From an uncultured Roseivirga sp. (lineage in GTDB: Bacteria > Bacteroidota > Bacteroidia > Cytophagales > Cyclobacteriaceae): a stretch of 64,000 nt of DNA. A model generated the notes under the pieces. It saw only the letters and a program-made list of their open reading frames with translations, had not been told where the DNA came from and searched no databases. Location of the stretch: contig CANLOY010000004.1 of NCBI GenBank assembly GCA_947493005.1, positions 372,001 to 436,000 on the forward strand, in the 5' to 3' direction. Below, in pieces: positions 54,270 through 62,733 of the stretch (positions are counted from its first letter, which is position 1; the number at the start of each line of letters is the position of its first letter). Both the position numbers and the translations under genes were made by a program.

Positions 54270-54881
54270 ATGAGACATTTAGCAAAGCTAGTTTTATTTG
54301 TTACTATATTATTCAGTACTTATTCACTCACACATGCACAAGACCCGTTGGATCCGAATGAGTATCAGGAACTTTTGGTCAAAGAGCCATTAAATGATAT
54401 TCTTGACTCTTTAAGGAAACTCAGTTATCAGTTACAAGATCAGAATGATCTTTTAGACAGCTTGGAGTCTAAAGTCAGTGGCTTAAAAAGGTTCAACAAA
54501 TATATTGACAAGCAAGACGAAATAAGCTTCCCTGGCAATAGAGAACTTCTCGCTTTTTTACCATTCCTGTTCCTCTTTCCAGGCATAGCATGGTCTGCTT
54601 ATAGGTTAAGAAAGTTTGATTTGAAATTAGCCTTGTCGGAGACCACAGTAGATAAAACAACTGGGAAAAAGACAAGTAGCCCTAGCAGTAGTAGGCTAGT
54701 TATCTTTTATTCTGGCATGGTGGCACTTTCCATTTCGCTTTCCCTATTTATCATAACCATTTACATCTACTTAAAAACAGGAGTAATTCCTGAGTTCACA
54801 AACCTCATAAATGGCCTGATAGTATTGGGTATTGGCGTAGTGCCTTATTCAATCAGCAAAGTTGCTGGAATATTCAAATAG
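54270..54881 (+). CDS. Membrane protein of unknown function, first gene of subtilisin operon
   Basis: A 203-residue protein: signal peptide (ending near THAQ), a periplasmic coiled coil (LNDILDSLRKLSYQLQDQNDLLDSLESK), and three transmembrane helices (about 90-106, 147-168 and 178-195). A Ser/Thr/Lys-rich loop (KTTGKKTSSPSSS) lies between helices 1 and 2. I recognise no family. It starts 36 bases after a pair of candidate operator dyads and is followed by the lipoprotein gene after 30 bases. Confidence 0.8.
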   Translation: MRHLAKLVLFVTILFSTYSLTHAQDPLDPNEYQELLVKEPLNDILDSLRKLSYQLQDQNDLLDSLESKVSGLKRFNKYIDKQDEISFPGNRELLAFLPFLFLFPGIAWSAYRLRKFDLKLALSETTVDKTTGKKTSSPSSSRLVIFYSGMVALSISLSLFIITIYIYLKTGVIPEFTNLINGLIVLGIGVVPYSISKVAGIFK

Positions 54882-54911
54882 AATCTAATCGTTAACCCAA
54901 AAAAGAATCAC

Positions 54912-55847
54912 ATGAAAAAAAAGATCAAAATTCTAATAATTGTGGGAGTAATACTAGCTGGAATTACCTCCTGTGCCCCAAACACAACTTCGATAGTTAA
55001 TTCATTTAGTGAGAAAACGTCAGAGGCGGTTAAGTTATATAATGAGGCATATGTAGAATTTGCCAATTCAAAATTCGATAGAGACTTGTCTCTAGAAGCT
55101 GCATCGCAGTCTGCCACTAAAATAGACATCAGTAGTCTTGATGTATATAACGATTTTGGTAGTAACCGAAATATTCGAGTACGTCAACTACTACTGTTAA
55201 ACCTGACTAAATATGCAAAGTCGCTCGGAGCTATAAGTTCATTTGACAATTCGGAAAAGTTCAATGAATCAGTTGATGACGCAATTTCTTCATTGATTCA
55301 AATGAATAAATCATTTACTCAACTAAAAACCACAAGCCTCTCTGTTAGCGATGATCAAGCAGGAGCTTTGGGAACATTGATTAAAACAATTGGTAATAGA
55401 GTTTTGGAGCGTAAGCGTAAGAAAGCCTTAAAAAAGCTCATCACTAGTTATAACAAGGATATTCAAGATGTAGTGTCTTTATTGATTTCTGAACTTGACA
55501 TTGTCTTCTCTTCAGCTATCATTCCAAATTTGACGGAGCAAATAGAAAACGCTCTTATTGATTATGATACTAACAAAAATAAGTTAGACTATTTGTCAAG
55601 GCTCGATAGGCTTGCAAAAATCAAGACTTTATACTTCGAGTTACAAAAATCAAAACTGTCTTGCTCGTCAATCAAGCAAATCTTGAATAAGCTTGGCAAG
55701 CTACATCAAAAACTTTTCAATGGATATACGGCAAATGGAAAGTTCGCCCTGAGAGACTTCCTAGTTGAACTTAAGGACATAACTGAATTGATAGATGAAT
55801 TTAGAATAGCATATGACCAATTTTCAAACACAAAAAATGACAAATGA
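54912..55847 (+). CDS. Helical lipoprotein of unknown function
   Basis: A 311-residue protein with a lipoprotein signal (lipobox LAGITSC, Cys at about 21) and an almost wholly alpha-helical body rich in Lys, Ser and Leu. Repeated coiled-coil-like stretches include LIKTIGNRVLERKRKKALKK and LDRLAKIKTLYFELQKSK. The look is that of a helical-bundle scaffold or pore-like partner, not an enzyme. Its stop overlaps the next gene by 4 bases, so the two products are made together. Confidence 0.82.
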   Translation: MKKKIKILIIVGVILAGITSCAPNTTSIVNSFSEKTSEAVKLYNEAYVEFANSKFDRDLSLEAASQSATKIDISSLDVYNDFGSNRNIRVRQLLLLNLTKYAKSLGAISSFDNSEKFNESVDDAISSLIQMNKSFTQLKTTSLSVSDDQAGALGTLIKTIGNRVLERKRKKALKKLITSYNKDIQDVVSLLISELDIVFSSAIIPNLTEQIENALIDYDTNKNKLDYLSRLDRLAKIKTLYFELQKSKLSCSSIKQILNKLGKLHQKLFNGYTANGKFALRDFLVELKDITELIDEFRIAYDQFSNTKNDK

Positions 55848-56167
55848 AAACACTTAGAAGAAGTATCGTTGATGCGATAAACGAATTAAATAAGTTGTTA
55901 TCCCTCACCAAAGATGAGGAGCAAAAACAAGCCATTTACAAACTGAAAAGAATCTTATACACTCTTTTGGATGAGGTAATAAAACAAGACTTGAGTAATA
56001 ATACTCCCTTGTTTCAGGACGCTTTAGAATCATTGAAAGAAGCTACGGAAGTTTCGAAAAAGGCAATAAAGGATTTGGAGAAGGTAGTAGACGCAATTAA
56101 TAAGACTGCCTTGGCTGCTAAAGCAGTGGATAAAGTTGTAAACCTTGGTATAGGCCTTTTGACTTAA
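55844..56167 (+). CDS. Small helical protein of unknown function
   Basis: A 107-residue, wholly helical protein without a signal peptide: two amphipathic hairpins (LRRSIVDAINELNKLLSL ... YKLKRILYTLLDEVIKQ) and an alanine-rich C-terminal helix (INKTALAAKAVDKVVNLGIGLL) that could insert in or lie on a membrane. It overlaps the lipoprotein gene by 4 bases and precedes the subtilisin by 7 bases. It could be a chaperone, inhibitor or substrate of the protease. Confidence 0.78.
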   Translation: MKTLRRSIVDAINELNKLLSLTKDEEQKQAIYKLKRILYTLLDEVIKQDLSNNTPLFQDALESLKEATEVSKKAIKDLEKVVDAINKTALAAKAVDKVVNLGIGLLT

Positions 56168-56174
56168 TTCTCTC

Positions 56175-57134
56175 ATGATGTCTAAATCATTTTATTCGAA
56201 TCTCTCCGAGGCAGAGAAATTGGAATATACATCCATACCAAAGGCAGAGAAAAAGCAAATTGCTAGTCATCCTCCTCAAGAGAAGATTGACTGGGGCGTG
56301 AAAATGTTCTTGCCTGAAGCTTGGCACCTAACTAGAGGTGCGGGCGTGAAAGTTGCAGTGTTAGATACTGGAGTAGATGCAGGTCATGAAGACTTAGCTC
56401 TGAACATTGTGGCGGCCAAGGATTTTACAAACTCTAATGAAGGTTTTTATGACACTGATAAGTTGGGGCATGGTACTCATGTCGCAGGTATTATTGGAGC
56501 CATTGACAATGAAATAGGAGTTGTAGGTATTGCTCCCGAAGTTGACCTTTATTGTGGTAAAGTCTTAAGAAGTTCTGCATATGGCCAGATCTCATGGTTA
56601 GTCGATGGTATAACTTGGGCTATAGAAAATGAAGTAGACGTCATTTCAATGAGCCTTGGAACTCTAACTGATGATGAGAAACTCCATTCAGCAATAAAAG
56701 AAGCGCGTTGCAATGGAATATATGTCATTTGTGCTGCTGGTAATAGAGGCTCTTCTCTTGATGCTGTCGATTATCCAGCCAAATATGATGAAACTCTGGC
56801 TGTCGGGTCGATTGATCTCAATAAGAAAATCTCTAGTTTTTCATCAGTAGGAAAGCAGGTGGATGTAGTGGCACCAGGACAGGACATTTGGTCCACAATA
56901 CCTGGTAGCAACTATGGCCTGATAAGCGGTACTTCCATGGCTACTCCTTTTGTCAGTGGTTTGATTGCTCTGATGATTTCTAAACATAGAATTTATGGAG
57001 GACACACAGAGTTAAGGACACTGGAAGACTTGAAAAGTCACCTTAAGAAAGTGACAGAAGATTTAGGTCCCTTAGGCAGAGATTACACATTCGGACACGG
57101 ATTAGTAGACCCCTGTAAACTCCTCGCACTTTAA
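56175..57134 (+). CDS. Intracellular subtilisin-type serine protease (S8)
   Basis: A 319-residue S8 protease with no signal peptide. The triad is intact: D64 (AVLDTGVDAGHEDL), H99 (GHGTHVAG) and S254 (SGTSMATPFVSG), with oxyanion N190 (CAAGN). The start, IDWGVKMFLPEAWHLTRGAGVKVAV, follows the short N-terminal extension of Bacillus intracellular subtilisins (ISP) rather than a secreted pre-pro form. Two cysteines (DLYCGKV, VDPCKL) are unusual for the family. It sits in the middle of an operon of unknown helical proteins and a kinase/regulator pair. Confidence 0.93.
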   Translation: MMSKSFYSNLSEAEKLEYTSIPKAEKKQIASHPPQEKIDWGVKMFLPEAWHLTRGAGVKVAVLDTGVDAGHEDLALNIVAAKDFTNSNEGFYDTDKLGHGTHVAGIIGAIDNEIGVVGIAPEVDLYCGKVLRSSAYGQISWLVDGITWAIENEVDVISMSLGTLTDDEKLHSAIKEARCNGIYVICAAGNRGSSLDAVDYPAKYDETLAVGSIDLNKKISSFSSVGKQVDVVAPGQDIWSTIPGSNYGLISGTSMATPFVSGLIALMISKHRIYGGHTELRTLEDLKSHLKKVTEDLGPLGRDYTFGHGLVDPCKLLAL

Positions 57135-57165
57135 ATTTATTCACAATCAACTAAATCAAATTATT

Positions 57166-57504
57166 ATGTATTTACACACTCCTTATTGTTATCTGAAAAA
57201 GATGACAGCAAATGATCACTTTAAACTCAATGTTGTTTTACAACTAGAACTTGATATTAAAGTAAATAGTATCGTTGACCTTGGCACTCACAACATAGTT
57301 GATTCCAATGGTAACCCGAAAAAAGAAAGGCGCTTTGAAGTTGAACTTGGGCTTATTCAGCCGGGTGATCCAAATCACACCATTCAGCATGAGTCAATAG
57401 ATTTTCAAAGAAATGGTGAAGATCGATATACTGTTAAAGTTAAAAGGGCGGCTGGAACTACAGGAGGGAACCCTGACGGAGGTGGATCTGGTGATTTTGA
57501 CTGA
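57166..57504 (+). CDS. Small partner protein of the subtilisin operon
   Basis: A 112-residue protein without signal or membrane segment. The N-terminal half has alternating beta-strand patterns (FKLNVVLQLELDIKVNSIVDLG, RRFEVELGLIQPGD), followed by a flexible Gly/Asp-rich tail (TTGGNPDGGGSGDFD). I recognise no family. It directly follows the protease (31 bases). A compact beta fold with an exposed tail would suit an inhibitor, activator or substrate of the protease, but that is only inference. Confidence 0.72.
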   Translation: MYLHTPYCYLKKMTANDHFKLNVVLQLELDIKVNSIVDLGTHNIVDSNGNPKKERRFEVELGLIQPGDPNHTIQHESIDFQRNGEDRYTVKVKRAAGTTGGNPDGGGSGDFD

Positions 57505-57512
57505 TAGCTAGA

Positions 57513-57563
57513 AAAGTTAGAAATATCGATTGGTTTTGGAATCAGGTTGGTATTTCTAACTTT
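57513..57563 (+). terminator. 13-bp inverted repeat between the protease module and the kinase
   Basis: AAAGTTAGAAATA (57513-57525) pairs perfectly with 57551-57563; the 25-nt loop holds a possible inner stem (GATT ... AATC). It lies in the 64-base gap before the kinase gene and may reduce read-through, setting the ratio of protease to regulators. Confidence 0.5.
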
Positions 57564-57568
57564 ATTAT

Positions 57569-59347
57569 ATGACACGCAAATCTTTTATTCTACAATTTAT
57601 TTTTATCACGCTCCTTTTACCACAAATGACATCGGGTCAAAGTCTCAAGCAACTTGAGTTAAGTACTTCACAGGCACTAGTCAACAATCAGTTTGATAGT
57701 GCTGTTTTCTTTCTTAGAGAACGACATTTACTCCTTCTCAAATTAAAACAATCAGGATTTGCATCCGACCTTCTTGATTCGGCCGGTATCTTGCTTTTAT
57801 CAAAGTCGAGATTTTTAGACGCTGAAAAACACTTTAATGAATCTTTGAATATGCGGTTGCAATTGGGAGATACTTCGAGAATAGCGCAGTCCTATAGACA
57901 GCTTGGAGGATCTGCAGGAAGGCAAAGAGACAACCCTCTGGCGCTAAGTCATTTTGAGAAATACTTGAAATACTCTGTCCAAATGAAAGACTCATTGAAT
58001 ATGGGGAGGGCTTATAATAACCTTGGGCTAATCGCAATAAGGTTGGGCGATTTTAAAGGTGCGAAGGACTATTTGCACTCTGCATTAAAAATAAAGAAAG
58101 GCCTTGGAGAATCTATTGGGAGGTTATCCAATACATATAATAACCTAGGGCTAGCAAATGAAAACTTAAATCTAAAAGACTCGGCAATTTACTATTATGA
58201 GCTTGCTCTAAATATCAGAAAAGAACTTAAAGATGTATTAGGTCAATCTAAGATGTTCAATAACATCGGTTTCGTTTATCAGAAGGTAGGAATGAGAGAC
58301 ACTGCAATTCACCTATACTTCAAAGCACTTCCACAGGCAAATGACGACCTAAGAAGAAAACTCTATTCAAATATATCCAGTGCGTCACGCGACAAGGGCA
58401 ATTGGAAAATGGCTTATGAGTATTTATTTAAGTATGACACACTAAACGAGCGCATGTTCAATGAATTCAAAGTAGCCCAAATAGCAGAACTTAGAACTCA
58501 ATTTGACCTCAGCGTAAAAGAGCAGCAAATTGCTTCTCAACGTTTGGAGATTCAGGAGGCAACTATTCGAAATAAGAAACTTCAAAATATTTTTCTAATT
58601 TCTCTATTAGTAGTTGTTGTAGTAATAGCAACCCTGATTCATCGTCAAAGAATCATAAAAGTGCTAGCAGAAAAAGATAGGGAAGTACACAGAAATGAAA
58701 TTGAAGTTCTACTTAAAAATCTTGAAATGAAATCAATTGACTCTATGATAGAGGGGCAAGAAAAAGAGCGAGAAAGAATAGCGGAGGATCTTCATGATAG
58801 ACTGGGTAATACGCTTTCGGCCATAAGAATATATATGGATACTATATCTCAAGACCTTAGTGATAAGAATTCTAGAATAGCTGATAAAATCAAAGAACTT
58901 GTAGATCGTGCAATTGATGAAACGCGTCAAATTTCTCACAACTTGTTGTCTGGAGTTCTGACAAAGTTCGGATTAGTAGCTGCCTTGAGAGATTTGAAAG
59001 AAACTATTGAAGGAACGAATAAAGTGCGAATGACTGTGAAAACTATTCAGTTTGATCAGCGAATGGAACTTGAAAAAGAAGTAAATCTCTACAGAATAGT
59101 ACAGGAGTCAATTAGTAATGTTCTTAGACATGCTCAGGCCTCTTTAGTTCAAGTTGAATTGAAAAAGAGAGAGGATAACTTAGTCCTTCGAATTATTGAT
59201 AATGGTATAGGAATGAACGATGGAAATGACTACACAGGAATTGGATTAAAAAATATTCAAGCACGAGTGGATAAAATTGGTGGAGTTTGGGAACTTGCTT
59301 CTGAAGCAGGAAGAGGTACTACTGTTGAAATAAATATTAAGGCGTAA
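57569..59347 (+). CDS. TPR-containing NarL-type sensor histidine kinase
   Basis: A 592-residue kinase: signal peptide (LLLPQMTSGQ), about six TPR repeats (roughly 60-300; SYRQLGGSAGRQRDN, AYNNLGLIAIRLGDF, MFNNIGFVYQKVGM), one transmembrane helix (about 340-358), a coiled coil and a HisKA_3 domain with acceptor H409 in IAEDLHDRLGNTLSAI. The HATPase shows NLYRIVQESISNVLRHAQA and IDNGIGM. The regulator begins at the base after its stop codon. The TPR region probably senses a periplasmic signal linked to the upstream lipoprotein/subtilisin genes. Confidence 0.93.
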   Translation: MTRKSFILQFIFITLLLPQMTSGQSLKQLELSTSQALVNNQFDSAVFFLRERHLLLLKLKQSGFASDLLDSAGILLLSKSRFLDAEKHFNESLNMRLQLGDTSRIAQSYRQLGGSAGRQRDNPLALSHFEKYLKYSVQMKDSLNMGRAYNNLGLIAIRLGDFKGAKDYLHSALKIKKGLGESIGRLSNTYNNLGLANENLNLKDSAIYYYELALNIRKELKDVLGQSKMFNNIGFVYQKVGMRDTAIHLYFKALPQANDDLRRKLYSNISSASRDKGNWKMAYEYLFKYDTLNERMFNEFKVAQIAELRTQFDLSVKEQQIASQRLEIQEATIRNKKLQNIFLISLLVVVVVIATLIHRQRIIKVLAEKDREVHRNEIEVLLKNLEMKSIDSMIEGQEKERERIAEDLHDRLGNTLSAIRIYMDTISQDLSDKNSRIADKIKELVDRAIDETRQISHNLLSGVLTKFGLVAALRDLKETIEGTNKVRMTVKTIQFDQRMELEKEVNLYRIVQESISNVLRHAQASLVQVELKKREDNLVLRIIDNGIGMNDGNDYTGIGLKNIQARVDKIGGVWELASEAGRGTTVEINIKA

Positions 59348-60007
59348 GTGAAGGATATTAAAGTAATAATTGCCGATGACCATGAAATGGTAGTTGAAGG
59401 GCTGGTATTGCTACTTGAGCAGGAAGAACATATACAAGTTATTGATAAGGCCTATGATGGTGTGGAACTGCTGGAAAAAATAGAAAAGACAGATGAAGTT
59501 GATATTATCATACTGGATATTAATATGCCAAAACTCGATGGTATTGAGGTGACAAAAAAAATTAAAGATACTTTCCCTGAAATCAAAGTGTTGATAGTCA
59601 CAACTTACAATAGAAAGGAGTTTATTAGGAACCTCATGGAATGCGGAACTGATGGGTATATATTGAAAAACTCTGGAAAGGAAGAACTGATAGGAGCCAT
59701 TTCATCCCTGTCTAACAATGAACCTTATTATGGTAGCGAAATCACAAAAACGATAATAAAAGACTATCAAAAAACGAAAATATTCGATAGTCCGTTGGAT
59801 GTTGAGCTTACTGATAGAGAAAAGGATATAATTCGCCTGATTGCTAAAGAACTATCTACTGCTGAAATAGCGGAGGAGCTATGTCTAAGTCAACACACAA
59901 TTAACTCCCACAGAAAGAATATACTATCCAAGCTTGAGGTAAAGAACGCAGCAGGTATTGTAAAGTATGCCATCCAAAGTGGAATAGTAAAGGGATTTGA
60001 TCTATAA
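59348..60007 (+). CDS. NarL/LuxR-type response regulator
   Basis: A 219-residue regulator using a GTG start directly after the kinase stop codon. Receiver: D10/D11, phosphoacceptor D57 (IIILDINMPKLDG), VTTYN and YILKNSG. A LuxR helix-turn-helix domain ends the protein (LTDREKDIIRLIAKELSTAEIAEELCLSQHTINSHRKNILSKLEV). It most likely controls the subtilisin operon through the dyads at 54198-54234. Confidence 0.94.
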   Translation: MKDIKVIIADDHEMVVEGLVLLLEQEEHIQVIDKAYDGVELLEKIEKTDEVDIIILDINMPKLDGIEVTKKIKDTFPEIKVLIVTTYNRKEFIRNLMECGTDGYILKNSGKEELIGAISSLSNNEPYYGSEITKTIIKDYQKTKIFDSPLDVELTDREKDIIRLIAKELSTAEIAEELCLSQHTINSHRKNILSKLEVKNAAGIVKYAIQSGIVKGFDL

Positions 60008-60087
60008 TATTATTGTTTCCACCCACATAAAACCCTATTTAATTTCTTAAAAACATGGTTAGGTTTGGTGGTAAACCAAATCTAGCC

Positions 60088-61401
60088 ATGAAGAGAATAC
60101 TAAGTACTATCATTGCTCTTTCATTTGTTTTAGCGGCCTGTCAGGAAAAGCAGAAGTCTGTTGAGGAAATGACTGAACAAGAACTTGTCGAATATGCCAG
60201 AGGCATTCATGACCGTGTCATTACCCTCGATACGCATGATGATATTCGCACCTCAAATTTTACAGCAAAAACAAATTATACTGAGAGGTTACAAACTCAG
60301 GTTAACCTTCCTAAAATGGAAGAGGGTGGACTTGATGTAGCATGGTTTGTAGTATATACCGGACAAGGTGAACTAACCGAAGAAGCTTTTGCAAGAGCCT
60401 ATGAAAATGCTGACGATAAGTTCAAAGCCATCCATAGACTATGTGAAGAAATTGCACCAGACAGGATTGAGCTGGCACTTACTTCAGATGATGTCAGAAG
60501 AATAGCCGCTTCAGGTAAGAAGGTGGCCATGATTGGTATTGAAAACGGTTACCCTGTGGGGAATGACATTTCAAGGGTAAAGGAGTTTCACGACAGAGGA
60601 GCCAGATATATGTCCCTGGCGCACAATGGACATAGCCAGTTAAGTGATTCTAATACTGGAGAAAGAGATTCAGTATGGTTACACAATGGCTTGAGCGACC
60701 TCGGACGCCAGGTTATTGCAGAGATGAACAAATGGGGCATTATGATAGACCTGTCGCATCCATCTAAAGTAGCCAACATGGAAATGATGCGACTTTCTAA
60801 AGCGCCTGTAATCGCTTCGCACTCTTCTGCAAGGGCGTTGAACAATGTAAGTAGAAACCTTGACGATGAGCAATTAATGATGCTAAAGGAAAATGGTGGT
60901 GTGGTACAGACAGTAGCATTTAGGAGTTACCTGAACACAGAGAAAAATAATGCTAATCGGGTCAAGTCTAATGAAGTAATGGCAGCAATAGCTGAGAGAG
61001 AAGGCTTCGAGATAAAACCGGGAAGAATGTTTAGAGGGATGACTGGAGATGCCAGATCTACCTATTTGAAAGAATACAGGGCTTTTCAGGAAAAGCATAA
61101 GGAAGAAATAGCGAAAGAGATAAATGCGGTAGCACCACCAGTAGGAGTGTCCGACTTTGTTGATCACATTGATTACCTGGTTAAAAAAATCGGACTCGAA
61201 CACGTAGGAATTAGCTCTGACTTTGACGGAGGAGGGGGAGTTGATGGCTGGAACGATGCTTCCGAAACCTTCAATGTTACTCTGGAACTTGTAAAGAGAG
61301 GATATACTGAAGAGGAGATAGGAAAGATGTGGAGCGGCAATCTTTTACGCGTACTTGATGAGGTACAAGCAGTTGCTAAAAAGATTCAGGCAGAAGAGTG
61401 A
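60088..61401 (+). CDS. Membrane dipeptidase (M19) lipoprotein
   Basis: Start set at 60088, which gives a lipoprotein signal MKRILSTIIALSFVLAAC; the frame opens at 60055. M19 metal-site motifs are present: TLDTHDDI (His/Asp), MIGIENGYPVG (Glu), IDLSHPSK and ASHSSARAL (His), and GISSDFDGGG. It cleaves dipeptides, including D-amino-acid-containing ones, in the periplasm, so it is suited to peptide or cell-wall scavenging. It ends in a good terminator and is probably not part of the subtilisin operon. Confidence 0.93.
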   Translation: MKRILSTIIALSFVLAACQEKQKSVEEMTEQELVEYARGIHDRVITLDTHDDIRTSNFTAKTNYTERLQTQVNLPKMEEGGLDVAWFVVYTGQGELTEEAFARAYENADDKFKAIHRLCEEIAPDRIELALTSDDVRRIAASGKKVAMIGIENGYPVGNDISRVKEFHDRGARYMSLAHNGHSQLSDSNTGERDSVWLHNGLSDLGRQVIAEMNKWGIMIDLSHPSKVANMEMMRLSKAPVIASHSSARALNNVSRNLDDEQLMMLKENGGVVQTVAFRSYLNTEKNNANRVKSNEVMAAIAEREGFEIKPGRMFRGMTGDARSTYLKEYRAFQEKHKEEIAKEINAVAPPVGVSDFVDHIDYLVKKIGLEHVGISSDFDGGGGVDGWNDASETFNVTLELVKRGYTEEEIGKMWSGNLLRVLDEVQAVAKKIQAEE

Positions 61402-61429
61402 TGATTTCCTCTTTAGGCTGTTGAAATAT

Positions 61430-61454
61430 AAAGGAGCTTTATGGCTCCTTTTTT
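61430..61454 (+). terminator. Rho-independent terminator after the dipeptidase
   Basis: AAAGGAGC (61430-61437), a 6-nt loop, GCTCCTTT (61444-61451), with T run 61449-61454. Confidence 0.85.
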
Positions 61455-61498
61455 ATTGCGGTTATGTTTGGTCTGTATTTGTTAATGTCCGTTATTTG

Positions 61499-61519
61499 TA
61501 TTTAGATTTAGTCTAAATA
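61499..61519. promoter_or_regulatory. TATTTAGA/TCTAAATA palindrome, DtxR/MntR-like
   Basis: TATTTAGA (61499-61506), 5 nt (TTTAG), TCTAAATA (61512-61519); the site ends 5 bases before the start of the Cys-rich mini-gene. TTTAG/CTAAA half-sites around a short spacer are typical of DtxR/MntR metal-responsive repressors. The link is inference. Confidence 0.45.
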
Positions 61520-61524
61520 AGTAA

Positions 61525-61701
61525 ATGATCGATCTGGAAATTCTCGAAAGAACTGATGAGGAGCACACTTGTTCTCCATTTAGCAAATCGGATCAGTTTG
61601 GCTCACCCTTCACCGCTATTGGTGAATGCTGTTTCAAGAAATGCTGTAAAAAGTATAAAAAGAAACAGAAGAAAATGTGTAAGAGCTGTCCTAAGAGATA
61701 G
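61525..61701 (+). CDS. 58-residue cysteine-rich basic mini-protein
   Basis: Not seen at longer ORF cut-offs. It has seven cysteines (C16, C35, C36, C40, C41, C52, C55) in the order ECCFKKCCKKYKKKQKKMCKSC. The basic tail with CxxxCC and CxxC spacing suggests metal binding, perhaps iron or zinc. I recall small Bacteroidota proteins of similar look, without a known function. The metal-repressor-like palindrome directly upstream supports a metal role. Confidence 0.65.
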   Translation: MIDLEILERTDEEHTCSPFSKSDQFGSPFTAIGECCFKKCCKKYKKKQKKMCKSCPKR

Positions 61702-61752
61702 CTAATTCGTTTTCCTGTTAACCTATCCTAATCAACCCAATACGCATAAAAG

Positions 61753-61775
61753 AAAAAAGCCACAATAATGTGGCT
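61753..61775 (-). terminator. Terminator for the first DUF2911 gene
   Basis: On the minus strand, the stem AGCCACA/TGTGGCT (61769-61775 with 61758-61764, loop 61765-61768) is followed by a T run (A run at 61753-61758 on the plus strand). It serves the gene ending at 61804. Confidence 0.8.
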
Positions 61776-61803
61776 CCTTAAGTTTATGATATAAGATAGG
61801 TTG

Positions 61804-62649
61804 TTATTTCAAATCTGCAATCAACTTTTCATTCAATCTTACATAGTCAGGGTTGTTTCCTGCCTTTGCCAGACTTATTGACTCTTCTGCGGCTGCCTTT
61901 GCTTGTTTTTTCTTGCCCATTCTTGCAAGGAGTTTTGCTTTAAGATGAACTACCCAATACTGCTTTTGTTGGCTTCCATCGATGGCCTTGTTTACCCACT
62001 CCAATGCCAGTTTAGCATCTCTTTTGGTGTCGTAATAATAACCTGCTGCCTGGAAGTATACTCCAGGATTTGAAGGTGTTGCATCAATTACCTGAGCTTT
62101 GATATCCGCCATTACGTTAGCATCAACATCGCTTTCAATTTTGAACATGGCCTTCGTATGTTCCCATTTCATATTCAGGTTAGCAGAATTCATAGTGAAA
62201 TCTGAGAAACTGATAGTGAAGGTTTCATAGTGACTACTAGGATGCTTTACAGGAACATCAAACCTTAATAAATCGTCTTTTGAATCGTAACCCAAAGATC
62301 CCCACCATGTAAGGTTGTTACTAAGGATTATGGTTGCTTTATCTTCGGTAAATGAAGTGTAAAGTGCATAGTCTCCAGCCGGAACCGGATTTCCATTCAA
62401 TTTAACATCTTTACTAAAAGAAATTTTGGTTGAAGCGTTAGCACCTGTTCTCCAAACCTCGTTGTAGGGGATCAAGTTGCCAGCTACATCACGTCCTTTA
62501 GCACTTGGTCTGGAATAGACCACTTTCACTTCTGCCAGTCCAACAGTTCCTTTCAATTCAAAAGTAGGGCTGGCTGGGGGCATTTTTATTTGCGCAATAG
62601 CACAAACAGATATCATCAGTGCAATTAGAGTTAGCTGTGTTTTTCTCAT
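61804..62649 (-). CDS. DUF2911 protein with C-terminal helical repeats
   Basis: A 281-residue exported protein. The DUF2911 domain (about 25-170) shows VKVVYSRPSAKGRDV, VWRTGANASTKISFSKDVKLNG and AGDYALYT. The extra C-terminal 100 residues are TPR-like helices (ASLPGVYFQAAGYYYDTKRDAKLALEWVNKAIDG-type). Function of the family is unknown; it is abundant in Bacteroidota. It is the longest of three paralogues in a row, each with its own terminator, so they are probably separate transcripts. Confidence 0.9.
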   Translation of the reverse strand: MRKTQLTLIALMISVCAIAQIKMPPASPTFELKGTVGLAEVKVVYSRPSAKGRDVAGNLIPYNEVWRTGANASTKISFSKDVKLNGNPVPAGDYALYTSFTEDKATIILSNNLTWWGSLGYDSKDDLLRFDVPVKHPSSHYETFTISFSDFTMNSANLNMKWEHTKAMFKIESDVDANVMADIKAQVIDATPSNPGVYFQAAGYYYDTKRDAKLALEWVNKAIDGSQQKQYWVVHLKAKLLARMGKKKQAKAAAEESISLAKAGNNPDYVRLNEKLIADLK

Positions 62650-62682
62650 TGGTTTATCGGTTAATGTATTTAAAGTTATAAA

Positions 62683-62713
62683 AAAAGCTCCTACTCAGGG
62701 AATAGAAGCTTTT
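62683..62713 (-). terminator. Terminator for the second DUF2911 gene
   Basis: AAAAGCT (62683-62689), one mismatch, CTA ... TAG, one mismatch, AGCTTTT (62707-62713): an 11-position stem with one mismatch that gives a T-rich end on the minus strand. It serves the gene ending at 62734. Confidence 0.65.
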
Positions 62714-62733
62714 ATAACCATGTTTCAGGTGGT

